64,000 nt of DNA from Aurifilum marmelostoma (Eukaryota; Ascomycota; Sordariomycetes; Diaporthales; Cryphonectriaceae), in the NCBI GenBank assembly GCA_027559495.1, contig JAMXSV010000003.1:4402001-4466000 (forward strand), in the 5' to 3' direction. Below the pieces are notes generated by a model, which did no database searches, was not told the DNA's origin, and was given only the letters and a program-made list of their open reading frames with translations. Both the position numbers and the translations under genes were made by a program. Each line of letters begins with the position of its first letter. Within the stretch, counting starts at the first letter, position 1. This document shows positions 9,666-21,212 of the stretch, piece after piece.

Positions 9666-12600
9666 TTACGTGCGAGGGAACAACTTACAGCTGAGAATAC
9701 TCGACGCGCTCAAGATCTTCATGACCGGAACGTCCGTCCCAACCGACTTGTAGAACCAATTACGAATCTCCACCGCGGCAAGGGAATCGACACCCATCTC
9801 CGCAATGCTGTTTTCCGCATGCACGCTGTTGGCAGGGAGCTGCAGCGTAAGCTCCATGCGGTGGCAGAACGAGTCGACAAGGTGATCCGTGGCAGCCTGG
9901 ACGGTCTCTGCTTCCCTGATCAGGTCCTTGATCTGCTTTTTCTGCTGGCCGTCGGCTTGTCGAGCTGCGGCGTCGTCATCACATTCATCGTCGTCAGGGA
10001 GCGTGTAGTGACTGAAACGCAGGTCACGGTGCCAGTGCTGCGGGTTGACGTCGTTGATCCGGTAGCGCGCCAGGCCGGTGGTCAGGTCGATAACTCCCTC
10101 CTCCGCGGTGCCGCTCTTTCCAGGACGACCAGTCTCGATGGCCTCAATGAACATGTGGTGAATGTCACGCTCTGAGATGGGCGGGTATCCGTCTCGCTCC
10201 AGCCCGCCATAGATCTGCTGTCTCTCACGAGCTAGCAGGCCAAGACCATAAATCACCCCAATGTTCAGCACCGAGGCCGCCAGATTCCTTCGACGTCGGT
10301 CGACCGCGAGACCGTTCATGAACATGTTGGCCGCTGCGTAGTTGGACTGACCCGCATGACCGCCAATGGCTGCAAACGACGAAGTCATGATGAAGAATTC
10401 CAGGTCCTCCGAGTCAAAGACCAAATCGAGGTTCTGGGAACCGACTGTTTTGGGCCGCATGACACGTTGCCAGGTGTCGATATCCATTTGCGCAAAAACT
10501 CGGTCGTCCAGCACCATGGCACCGTTAACGATGCCTCCAACCGTGGGCATCTTGTTGTCGACGCCTCCTGTGGTCGCCGCCAGGGCCATGACATCCTCTA
10601 GGACGGTGATATCGCAACGCTCGATGCGAATATGAGCACCCTCTTCGTTCAGTTCAGTGACCCAGGCAGGTCTCATGTCGGGATTCCTGCTGGCAACGAT
10701 GATGTGTCTTGCGCCGTGTTCAATGAAAAGTCTGCAGATGCTCTGGCCAAGGTCTCGAGTGAGACCAAATAGGATGTATGTTCGGTCGCTGCGGAGCGGC
10801 TTGGTATCCACAAGAGGGGCGACAGGCAGCTCGATGTTGCGGTGTGATTTCCAGTCCACTAACGCGGGGTGTGGTGTGGATGGAACACTCTCATGCAGCA
10901 GTTGAGCTGGTGTAATGGAGGACGGGAAATTTGTATCATCGGTCGAGTGTTCTGACATCAGTCTGAAAGCGAGGTTCGCAGCCATGTCCCAGTGAGCAAC
11001 CAGCAGCTTATTCTCTATGTTGTCGGCTGGACGGTGAGAAAAAAGGCCAAAGTGTCGACTAGCATGATGATAGTCAACTTGGCCGTCCAGACCCGTCAAC
11101 GTCCACGAGAGTTGGTCACGTTGCGGAAGGAAATCGAAGACGGCGCAACTAGACGATTGACCACGATCACACTTAGGTAGTGCCCGGCGAACATCATTGA
11201 CACTGGCCAGCGGGTGGATATGAATGGGTTCCAGGGATGAATCCTTCTCTGAGACTTCGACCGTTGTTGCTACCCTATGCTGCTGCTGTCGAGACCACAC
11301 ATGCATATGCATGCTCTTTCCGCTGCATATCTCGGACATCAGAAGGCGCACGGCATCCCGAAGAAGTGGTGTCGGCTCCACCAAGACAAGACAGGGCGTA
11401 GAGACATCCATGACGACTTGAAGGGCAGTCAAGGCAGTGGAAATGGCGACGGCCATGCCTTGTGGTTCGATGTTGGACAAGGAAATTTCTTTGTACAGCG
11501 AGGTGTTCATGTCGACGATGGAGGCGAGGTCGCTTGTCAGACCCATCACGAGACTGCTGGACTCGACAGTTCTCCCGACGCAGGCATACATGGGTTGACT
11601 GCCACCGAGCGAGAATGTGTGAACAGAGCTGTACTCAGCGTATGTACGGACTGAACTAGGCTGTGCCTCGTTATTGTCACTGGTATCCAATGAACCTTTG
11701 TACCGTACTGTTGAGCCCGGACCCTCCAGACAGGGTTCCATGACAACGCGAGACTGGAGAGTATTGACTGCCGTAGTGACTGATCTGCGATATGCATTCA
11801 GGCGGTCGATGGCTGGCTTGAAAGGAAGAACTCGGGGAATGAAACGTCTGCCATTCTGTATGTGTATCTCGGGTTCGTTGGACCATAGTACTGGATCTGA
11901 ATGATCCTCGCGATGGGAAGACTGAGCTCGAAGGCCTAGCTGGCAGAACGTCTCAGAGATGAGCCTCACAGAATCGTCCAGAGTGTCCAGGTCCAGCACC
12001 TGCAACAAGAGATTGGGCGTCTCTGCCTTCAGGGTCCGGGTCAGACCCAAAGACGCAGCTCGTTCTGGGTCCTGGCGTGCGTTCTTGGTGACCCATAACA
12101 TCACCATCTCTGGACGCACCAAGGATCTCAGCGAGTCCAACTGTGTTCCTGTCATCGAAGAGCAGACAGTATCCTCGAGATCACTCAGGAAGATAACACT
12201 TGTACAGTCGCCTGCGATCTCCGGTGTAACGTCGTCAAGCGTGGGCACGGAGGCGATTAAGTTGCAGCGGCCACCGAGACGTTGTTCCAGTTCGATCGTA
12301 ATGCTTTGCATTGTCTTGGTCCTGCCTCCAATGATCAACATCCGTTGGGTCACCGGTTTGTACTCTTTCCAAGTCGATGTCTTCCTTATGTTGTTGTTGT
12401 TGTCGTAGTAGCAGCTGTCGGCTTGGAGCACGCTGAGCGACATGCCAAGTCTAGTAGAGAACTCCGCATTGCGAGGACGCGCGAATAACTTGCCCGCTTC
12501 CTCTACGCTAGAACGGTCTGGCGGTGTTGCTGGGAGCTTCTGGGGCAAGTCCTCGTCAAGCTCGATGGTGCACGTCTCAAGCCTGTTGCTGGGTAATTCA

Positions 12601-15600
12601 AGAGGCAGGTCGATCAAGAGTAAGAATCCACGCTGCTTGATCATCCCTCGAATCATGTCCCAAGAAGAGGTCCTGGGATCAAAACCACTGCTTGTCGAGG
12701 CTGAGATGGACAGGATGATCATGTCGTAGCGATCAGGTGATGCTAGCGTTGCACCCAAGAGCTCACCTTTCAAGTCAATAGCCTCCTGCCGGACCTTCCT
12801 ACTACCCCTGAGGAGAGGCATGCGATCATACAAGTTGTCTTCCACCTGTCCACCGATAGTGTATGTCCGGTAGGCATCTCCGAGTCCCTTGAGGACAGTC
12901 TCCGTAAAGCTGAACTTAGGATCTGTGATGCCGAGGATATTCATCCTTGGGTAGCGGTGAGCAATCTGCCGAACAACGCGCTCCAGGTGACTTTGAAAAT
13001 AGAACGTCTCTTGGGCCTCTTCCATGACCTTGTGTATGGTGTTGGGAACGAACGTCTCGGGACGGCTCACGCTGATGTTGCGGATATGGTTCAGGGTAGA
13101 GAAGTACGGCGATTTCCGGATGAAGCTTTGCATCTCTTGCTCATCATCTAAGAATGACTGGCTCGTTTTTGTTCTGCTGCATGACGGCCCAGCATCTAGA
13201 TGGGGCAAGGGTGATATTTTAGGAGAATCAGGCGGCGTGTCCAGTGAAACGATGGAGCGAGGCTGATTCGCATAATGCTGCGCCACTCGCACGCAACTCT
13301 CTCCAAGAGACGGATCAATGTATCCAATATCACCACCAGGGGGCGAAGCCACAATCTCGTCCTCGGGGTCTAGCTCCAGGACGGTGTGGAGATACAGCTC
13401 GTAATCATCTTCCGGCTTGGTAGATGCAAATGAAGACACAATCAGCCCCTCCACCTGCATCTGCATCTCACCGACCTGATTGAAGATTGACATATCAGCT
13501 GTGATGGTTGCTGGCGACTCTCTGGAGTATGGCTTGAAGCTCGTCAGTTGGGAGTCGACTGACAGTACTTCAGTCGCACCTGTCACGACCAAGGCATCAC
13601 TGTCCAAGCTGAATCGGATCTTCTTGATGTTGGTCGGAAGGAATGAGGTCCAGAGTGCCTTGTCGCCTGGAGATGAGAAAGTAGCAAACGCTGTATGAAA
13701 ACAGGCATCCAGAGTCGCAGGGCTGACCGACAGCTTCGTGCTGTCCGAAGGGTGGCGTCTGTCAAGTGTGGCAGCGGCGTAGTTGAGCCGTCTATCGATG
13801 GATCTTAAAGCTTTGAAGGGGCCAGTGTACTCCAGGCCTAGGTCCTCCATCATCTGATAGAAACTGTCAATCCTTACAGGTAGTGTCTCTGCCCGAGGAC
13901 CCTGCTGACGGCATGGCAGCGACGACAAAGGTGTCGTCTCATCAATCATGACGCGCAGCTTGCCCTGGAAATTCAGCTTCATGGGCTTCATGTCGAATGA
14001 CTTGACCGGAGTAGATGTCAGCTTGAAATGTCCCTCAAGCGCTTGGGGTTGGCCAGGCGCCGCTTTCTCAAGTGGCAGCATGGCAAGACTGAACAGGGTT
14101 TCCACACCCAAAGACTCGGGCTCCAGAGTGATTCCGTTCAAGAATTCCAAATCCTGAAGCTCAACCATAGTCGCCTTCGAGTCTGCGAGGACGACTCGAG
14201 CAGCATCAAGTGCCATGACACAGTATGCCGATGCAGGGAGAAGGATCTGTCCTTGGAATTTGTGGCCTTCGAGCCAGGGGATTTTGTCGGTTTTCAATAT
14301 ATTGCGCCATCGCAAATCAAATTGTGTGTCATCCATAGTCCGAATGCCTAGGAGCTCGTGAGGTGAATCGCTCCGGAAGTGGTATTGTTGGGATGGTCGG
14401 GATTCCCTCCAGTAGACCTGGGAGTGGTCCCATGAATACGAGGGCGCATCGAGCACACGAGCCTCAACCAATGAGCGGCAAGGTGAGTCCGAAACAAACC
14501 TCTCTATATCCAAAGCAGAAGAGCCAAACTGGGTCCACATCTGCCCGATGAAATCAGCTATGGCCAGATGGTCTTCTTTGGCTCTGTTGAGCCCAGACAT
14601 GTAGGACATTGGTGTTCCGAGCACCTCTTTCATGATCTCGGTGGCTGGCAGTTTCAGTGCTGGATGAGGACCCATTTCGATGGCAACGTTGAAGGATCCG
14701 CAGTCTTTGAGTGCTGTTGCCAAAGCATCCTGGAACAGCACTGGGCAGATCATGTTGTTGCCCCAGTATTTAACCGCCAATTCCTCAGCACTCACTTCCT
14801 TGGAAGTACCATAGACACTGGAGATCCACTGGGTCTGCTCGTCCGTAGAGCAGGGACGATCAATATGAAAGTGACAAGCACTGAGAGCCCTGCAGTATTC
14901 CTCTACAGGCTTGTTCATGTGGAATGAGTGATACGCGGTGTCGACGTTCAGCGTTCTTGCAAAGACGTTCTGTCCTTTCAGGTCGCTGGACGCGGCCAGG
15001 ATAGCGTCGCAGTCACCCGCCAGCGTGGTCAGCGTCTGTGAGTTGCTAGCCGCCATACAAATTCTATCCTTGTAAACAGGCTGGGAGCAGAACTCCTCTG
15101 CCTGCTGACGAGAAAGTCCGCAAGCGAGCATGCCGCCCTTTTGACCATCATTACCCGATGCAAGGTGTGTGTACCGACCGCGATAGTACGAAATTAGCAT
15201 CGCTTGCCGCTGAGTGATGCGGCCAGCTGCATATGCTGCAGCAATATCGCCCGAAGAGTGGCCGACCACACAGGCAAACGAGATGCCAATGCTCTTGAGA
15301 AAGTCGACGAGTCCAATCTGCAACGCAGTGCAGAGTGGCTGCGAAATGGCAGCCGTATGAATTTGGGACGCTTCCTTGCTCAACATGAGTTGCGTCTCTA
15401 TAGACCAATCAGGTGGATCGGCACAGGCTTGAAGAATGGCATCCAAAGACTGGATAGTGTTGCGATACACTGAGCTGATTTTATATAAGCCCTTGGACAT
15501 CCCAGCGTATTGGGCGCCTTGACCTGTGAAAATGCCAAGTATTCTGGGTTGACTGTGCATATGCTTCTGAGGGATGGCAACAGAGTCCATTGTGGCAGCT

Positions 15601-17360
15601 GCTTGCGCAAGATCATCTGCTATGACAGCAACACGGTAGCTGTGTGCAGTGCGGTTTCGATAGAGGTGCCAAGCCAGCGCCTTGTGCGCGAGGCCATCGT
15701 TCTTGAGAATGAAGGATTTGTAGTCGTGCAGGACGCCACGAAGCGATTTCTCACTAGCAGCAGAAAAGAGCAGAGGCAGCGTAAGGTCCGAGTCCAAGGG
15801 AGTCTTTGTCGTTTCACCAACGGAGACAGAGGCTGTGGAGTTTGGAAGAAGTTCTGATAGCTGCGGATTGAACCGGCGCGCAACATTGTCGTGAATGTCT
15901 GGCTTATAGCCCTCGATGATTGCATGTGCATTCGTGCCTCCAAATCCAAATGAGTTGACAGAGGCTCTGCGAGGTTGTTCTGGTGCCGGACATGGCCATT
16001 CTGTTGATACAGTGGGGATTTGAAGGCGATCACAGAATGGCATGACCGTAGGATTGAGCGACTCCAGGTGTAGATTGGGAAGCACTAATCCGCGCTTCAG
16101 ACACTGCACCACCTTGAGCAGCCCTGCCAGACCGGCAGCACCCTCGGTATGACCGATGATGGTCTTCACAGACCCAACCAGCAGTTTCCCTTGCTCACAG
16201 GAGTCAGGTGCATTTTTATCCTCATCTGTGTCGCTCCCGCCAAAGAAAGAATTGTAGATGGCGCGAGCCTCCAGGGGATCTCCAACAGGTGTTCCAGTGC
16301 CGTGAGCCTCGAAAAATTGCGGTCTGTGATCGGGGTCGGTGGCGTCCAGGCCTGACTTGCGGTAGGTGTCTTTGATAAGAGCAGTCTGAGCATGAGGATT
16401 CGGCATGGTGATGCCTTTTGTCTTTCCGTCCGAATTGACTCCTGTCTCTCGAATGATGGCTTGGATGTCGTCGCCGTCCGCCAAAGCTTGACTCAGAGTC
16501 TTGATGAGGACGGACGCGACACCCTCTCCACGTGCGTAACCTGTTGTATACAAAAGAGTAAATCCTGTCAGTCGGCTGTGGATTCATAGTATCGTCATTC
16601 GTTCAGAGAGGGAAACAAATGGTAACGTGAAGTACTTACCGTCGGCCTTTGCATCCCACATGCGGGAGTGGCCAGTTGGGCTAAGCATATGCAAGTTTGA
16701 TTCCGCAATGAATTGTTCCGGGGTCAGCATCAGATTGACTCCAGCAACGCAGGCCATCGTGGTTTCTCCGGAACGAAGAGATTGCACGGCCTGGTGCAGA
16801 GCAACGAGGCTTGCCGAGCAGGCAGTGTCGATTGTCATGGAGGGCCCGTGAAAGTCGAAGAAGTACGATACACGATTGGCGATGTTAGACCTCGCATTTC
16901 CGGTGGCGGCATACTGGGAGGCGTTCAGATCGTCCCTGGAAGACAGTGTGTGGTAGTCGTCCGTCATCACCCCAGCAAACACAGCAACTTGTTTTCCTGC
17001 GTACTGCTGAAGAGTATAACCGGCTGACTCGAGCGATTCGTACACCACTTCCAGGAGCAGACGCTGCTGTGGATCGATAGCCTCAGCCTCCTTGGGAGTG
17101 ATGTTGAAGAATTGGGCATCGAACAAACGGTGATCTTGCTCCAGCCAGTAGGCCTTGACGGAATTTGTAGTGCCATGATATTCTCCGTCCTCATGGTAAA
17201 AGGCTGTGCTGGAGAACCTGTTCTGGGGGACTGGGCGAGAGAGATCTTCAGGCCTGGCATGTTGCTTCCAGAGCCCATGGGGGGATTTGATATTTCCTGC
17301 AAAACGACAACTGCTCCCTACGAGCGCAATGGGCTCCAACAGGGGCTGTGGGTAGGGCAT
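9666..17360 (-). CDS. Reducing polyketide synthase, PKS-NRPS/LovB-like lineage (KS-AT-DH-psiMT-KR-ACP)
   Basis: Iterative type I PKS of 2531 aa. Exons are 17360-16640 and 16540-9666; the joint completes a Gly codon before YARGEG. KS: active Cys ~181 in DTACSAS, His ~320 in EAHGTGT, His ~371 in GHTEGAA. AT: Ser ~669 in GHSSG. DH: His ~1000 in HKFQGQILLP, with LDACFH near 1185 giving the Asp. A methyltransferase-shaped region (~1330-1650) lacks the Gly-rich SAM motif: at ~1440 it reads NILGITDPKFSF. PRVLPFKPAIDRLNAYRR resembles the linker of PKS-NRPS enzymes; no ER motif is present. KR begins ~2161 with FGLTRDLGQS (Arg where Gly is usual) and keeps TSS, SNYAAAN and the Lys of RPKTVG. ACP Ser is ~2493 in GVDSLAAVE. 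The protein ends about 40 residues later with no NRPS, TE or reductase. A possible final intron begins near 9688. Confidence 0.93.
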
Positions 17361-17798
17361 GTTGGGACTCTCTTCGGTTCTCTGGTGAAAGAAATCATCA
17401 GTGGTTGCACTTTTCAGACTGTATCACCCGATAGACGCAAGTAGCAAAAGCCGTCTGCTAAAGTGAAAGAAAACGTTTGGGAAGAGCTACAAGATCTTGA
17501 CCAAGACATTCAAGGCGACATACCAGCTTTTATCTGTCTCGAGAATGGAATATATGGGGACTCCGCTATAGAAATGACAATTTCTAAGACGTCGTTGCTA
17601 TGACTTTTGGCGAGGGGGGAGAATATTAAGGGACTGCCTCTGTGGAGAGGTCTCAGGTGTCTAAACAAAGCGAAGCACAAATTACACAGTTCGAGAGGGA
17701 GAACAATCTGTCGGTGGTTCACCGGGCTCTGTTCTGATTTCTGGAGATGTGTCTGGGAGATGAGAGAGACACCAATGTGGTACCCTCATTGTGGAAGC

Positions 17799-17807
17799 TC
17801 TTTTTAT
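17799..17807 (-). promoter_or_regulatory. Candidate TATA box of the PKS
   Basis: TATAAAAAG on the minus strand, about 440 nt upstream of the PKS ATG at 17360. It would imply a long 5' leader; alternatives closer to the ATG were not obvious. Confidence 0.3.
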
Positions 17808-18203
17808 ACCAAATAACATCCTGCCTAGACTTGATGAAGGGAGGACATGATGGGTGACAAGTGACCAGTGACTTGGGAGGATTTCTCACACAGCGTATCC
17901 AAGGGGAAAGAAATCTGTCCTACTCAAGCTGAAAGTACACCGGAGTTTCCGAGCTCCTTGAAAGCTCATCACATTCTTGGTGATATTTCCATGGCGTGAA
18001 AAATTACGTGTACAGATGATTAGCTCGGCACAGTCAACCCACCCCCCTCTGGACCCCAATATCTCTGTTGGTTTAGCCTGTCCTGATTGACACATGCTGG
18101 GTCCAATGGTGCAAAGTCTATACACAAAACCTTCACTTTGGTAGACTGTCCGTGATGGATCAGCCCGCTCAGAATCACACGACAAGCTGAATGAAGCGGG
18201 AGA

Positions 18204-18219
18204 GGGGGGGGGGGGGGGG
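18204..18219. repeat. G16 homopolymer
   Basis: Sixteen consecutive G, the longest G run in the window. Confidence 0.85.
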
Positions 18220-18987
18220 TCATCATCACTTTTTACCTGAAGGCAAAAATCCATCCCTAGTGAGGTATTCAGCTACGTGATAAGAGACTGTGCCAAAGTA
18301 GAGTCACGTCAAGAAATCCCAAGTCCATCTTGGACCTTGACTGGTCAAAAGTTGGCACGGGTAGTGGCTGAGAGCTCCATAGGACCAAGTGACTCAAAGT
18401 ACCCTAGGGTATATGTGTTGCATACCTTAACTAGCTAGTATCCGACCTAGCGTCCATGAAGCGGACAACAACTTACTATTTGTGGCATATCGCTTTACCA
18501 AAATGGAAGACGGGGGTGCGAAAGATGAACAAGGCTGTGTCAGAATTCATAGACTACGCTGAAAGTGCATCTGGGATTTCTCTCCCGTGGGACAAGGAAA
18601 GTGGAGCTGCGGGTACAGATCGCGAATCTAAGTCGACACAGCCATCTCTGGGTTCTTGCGTCAAGTGATCTCAGATCCATGCAGGTGAGGAGATGTTGGT
18701 AATGGCAACTCACATCACCAGTTCGACTTGTAATTATACTAAGCAAGTACCTGATAGGCAGTGTACCTAATGTTTCTCACCAACTTCTTACCCTGAGAGT
18801 CAAATGACCCTTGAAAATACGGGTTGGTTCAGCATGATTACATTGAATACTATTAATACTAGGACAGGAAAAAAGGGAAAGGAAGGGGAAGAAGTCGCGG
18901 GCTGTAGGTCTGTACACTATTGATTGCTCCCTATGATCCTCTGAACAGTTACAGCCCCAGACTGCAAGGGATCTTTTGAAATTAGTC

Positions 18988-19002
18988 TTTTTTTTTTTTT
19001 TT
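18988..19002. repeat. T15 homopolymer
   Basis: Fifteen consecutive T in the PKS upstream region, followed by a C/T-rich tract. Confidence 0.85.
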
Positions 19003-19719
19003 CCTTCCCCTTTTTTCGGTTTTTCCAAGGAAGAACTACCAAAGAGTATTTCAAGGCCTCCAGGCAACGACTTGATATAAAACATACGGCCGAGAGATGT
19101 CGGTAGTAAGGCAATCTAACCTGTTTGTGTGATTGGCAAAGGTCAGCTGAGGCTGAGTCTCCAGTATCGCAGCCAACCCTAGGAAGAGCACGCTTTTGAT
19201 TGGCTCGCTTGACTAACCCCCTCCACCTTTTCTGTCACTCTCTATAGTATGATGTTCCTGGAGGCATCCTGGCCCCACCGGTTCCCTCCTTCCGTCGATC
19301 AGGCCATGTGGTAAAAATGCCGATGCTGATAGATCCCAGGCTGATGAGTTACTGGTTTGTGACAAGTCGAAAGAGAGCCGCAATTTTTGGGGGGGTTTTC
19401 AGCCTGGAAATTCGTGTTAGCCTCGTCCGAGACGAGCTGAACCAACCGGAATCATGGTTTCTGTATCACATGCTGCTGCTAAGCCTGTCCTGTTCTCTGA
19501 CCAGCGTCGGCGGACAAAAAAGCAATCGTCGCTACAGACAGGCCAGAAAAAGGTGGTGCTGCCACGTCCCGAGCCCAACATCCGAGGCATTTTCTTTTTA
19601 TGCAGCCTTATCAGCCTAACTCCGTCTGGTTAGCTGGCCAGTGAGCCTCTTTCCGCCTTCTAACATATGGTTGAGATGTCTGTTGATGTTTGAACAAATT
19701 TTTATGACGACATTTGTTT

Positions 19720-20130
19720 TTATGCTGAGAAGCGGACATGGCTTGGGTCCTCATAATTAGGCTTGAAACTTGTCTCGTGTGGGTCAATCTTCACCCACTC
19801 CACTTCTTCTGATAACTGAACGATTCTATTTCAAACATGAATAGCAGTGTATGTCGTTTGTTTCGAGGCAGTCGAATAATTACAGAGAAAAATGGCTGAC
19901 TGAGCCACACTCAACGATCGGTATCGACAATGACTTCCCACACGTGTGACAGACGGCTTGTACTTGGGTAAAGGCGCTGGGACATAAGTCAGGGCGCCTC
20001 GAATAATTCTCTCGAATTCCTTCTTCCGAGCAGCTCTCTGGAAGTCTTCCTTCTTTGTCTCCACCTCCGACTCAACAAACACCCGATGATCGAACTTGTG
20101 TAATGGTACGCAGCGATAGCGCAGAGACAT
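19720..20130 (-). CDS. Small two-exon gene of unknown function (about 100 aa)
   Basis: I do not recognise this family. Exon 1 starts at the ATG at 20130-20128 (MSLRYRCVPLHKFDHRVFVE) and continues with a strongly charged segment (ETKKEDFQRAARKKEFERI) and a Pro-rich stretch (YVPAPLPKYKPSVTR). After that the frame loses protein-like character. A second minus-strand frame resumes with LSEEVEWVKIDPHETSFKPN and YEDPSHVRFSA, ending at TAA 19722-19720. The exact intron is ambiguous. One in-phase option is donor GTTGAG at 19915 with acceptor ..AATAG ending at 19826. Another is donor GTGGGA directly after the Arg codon of SVTR with an acceptor ..TTCAG about 10 nt further on. Both give a product near 100 aa without a signal peptide or membrane helix. 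Exon 2 is too short to stand out as an open frame on its own. Confidence 0.55.
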
Positions 20131-21212
20131 GGTTACGGGTGGTCGAAACTTTGTCTTTTAAATAATTAGTTACTAGGCAACGTCACCTTTCAGGTTCAAC
20201 AATCGACTACTCCATGCCCAATCTGGCATCTGATGGTAACAGGAGTCCAAGATGAGGTTCGGCGGTCCTGCCGTGTGACGAAACGATCCAATGAGCTTCT
20301 GCATAGGGTATGTTCTACAATCACATCACATATAATACCCACACACCTATATTCTCCTCACTTCAGTTTTTGGGTGTGTTTATCATCCCCGATCCATGTT
20401 GATAGGCTCCACTGCGATTGACGAGAAAACCTAAAATCCTTTGTTTGTGCTCTAGCCGGCCCCACAGGTTCGCTATCCGTGCAATCTCACGAACTACTCC
20501 TCTGCAATCCAATGGGATTGAGAGCCACTCGCAGGGTTTGTGAAGCGGCGGCCGGCGGCGGATTCAAGGTGCTTGTGATGGGCACATGGCGTCCGCCCGA
20601 ATGTCTAGCTCGTCGTGTATCATCAATAGGCGGGTTGCATGTATGTTGCTTTTGGGGTCCCTCTGGGAAACTTTGTGACCCAACGAAGGACGTCACATCT
20701 ACTAGACAATCATGCGCGAAGGCGGCCGTCAATGTAAGCCTCCTTTTGCTCTCTGCCTTTCCGCGCGCTGAGTGGCGTCAAATGGTTGATCTCACTGATC
20801 GTGTATCTGTGCGTGTAGTGTAACAAAGATCCTGCAACTCTCACGCATGGCACGATATTGAAGTCCGTGTCCGTGTCCTTCTTCTAGACCACTGATGCTG
20901 CATTTCGGGTCAGACTGACACAGACGCAGACACACCTCTACACGCATACAAGCACACACACCTCTCTCGTGTGTCGAGTTCGGGAACCTGCCAGGTCACG
21001 ACAGGATGTTTCGGGGGGTTGAGGGCCCTCGAGGTTGAAATGATTCGAGCTGAGACATTACGTTTTTCTCTCTTGTGGTCCAATCTAGATCAGATAATGT
21101 TGCCGATACCTTCCGTCCACCCTGCTCTAAGGCCAATGATTATTCCGCATCACCGTCTATCCTCGGACACGACGTGTCAGTATACTCGCACCCCAGTCAC
21201 ACTCTAGTCAGC
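20131..21212. other. Intergenic, 1.1 kb, with CA-rich simple sequence
   Basis: No coding motif was seen. A degenerate CA/GA simple-sequence stretch lies at about 20915-20966, next to a short GTCCGT tandem at 20862-20877. It covers the downstream region of the flavohaemoglobin gene. Confidence 0.5.

Larger units (their letters stand above)
17361..19719. other. Intergenic upstream of the PKS, 2.4 kb, no supported gene
   Basis: Contains the PKS promoter region, a G16 run (18204-18219) and a T15 run (18988-19002). A 70-codon plus-strand frame at 18456-18668 has protein-like composition (ALPKWKTGVRKMNKAVSEF) but no partner exons or recognised family, so I do not call it a gene. No regulator or tailoring enzyme was seen. 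Confidence 0.5.
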
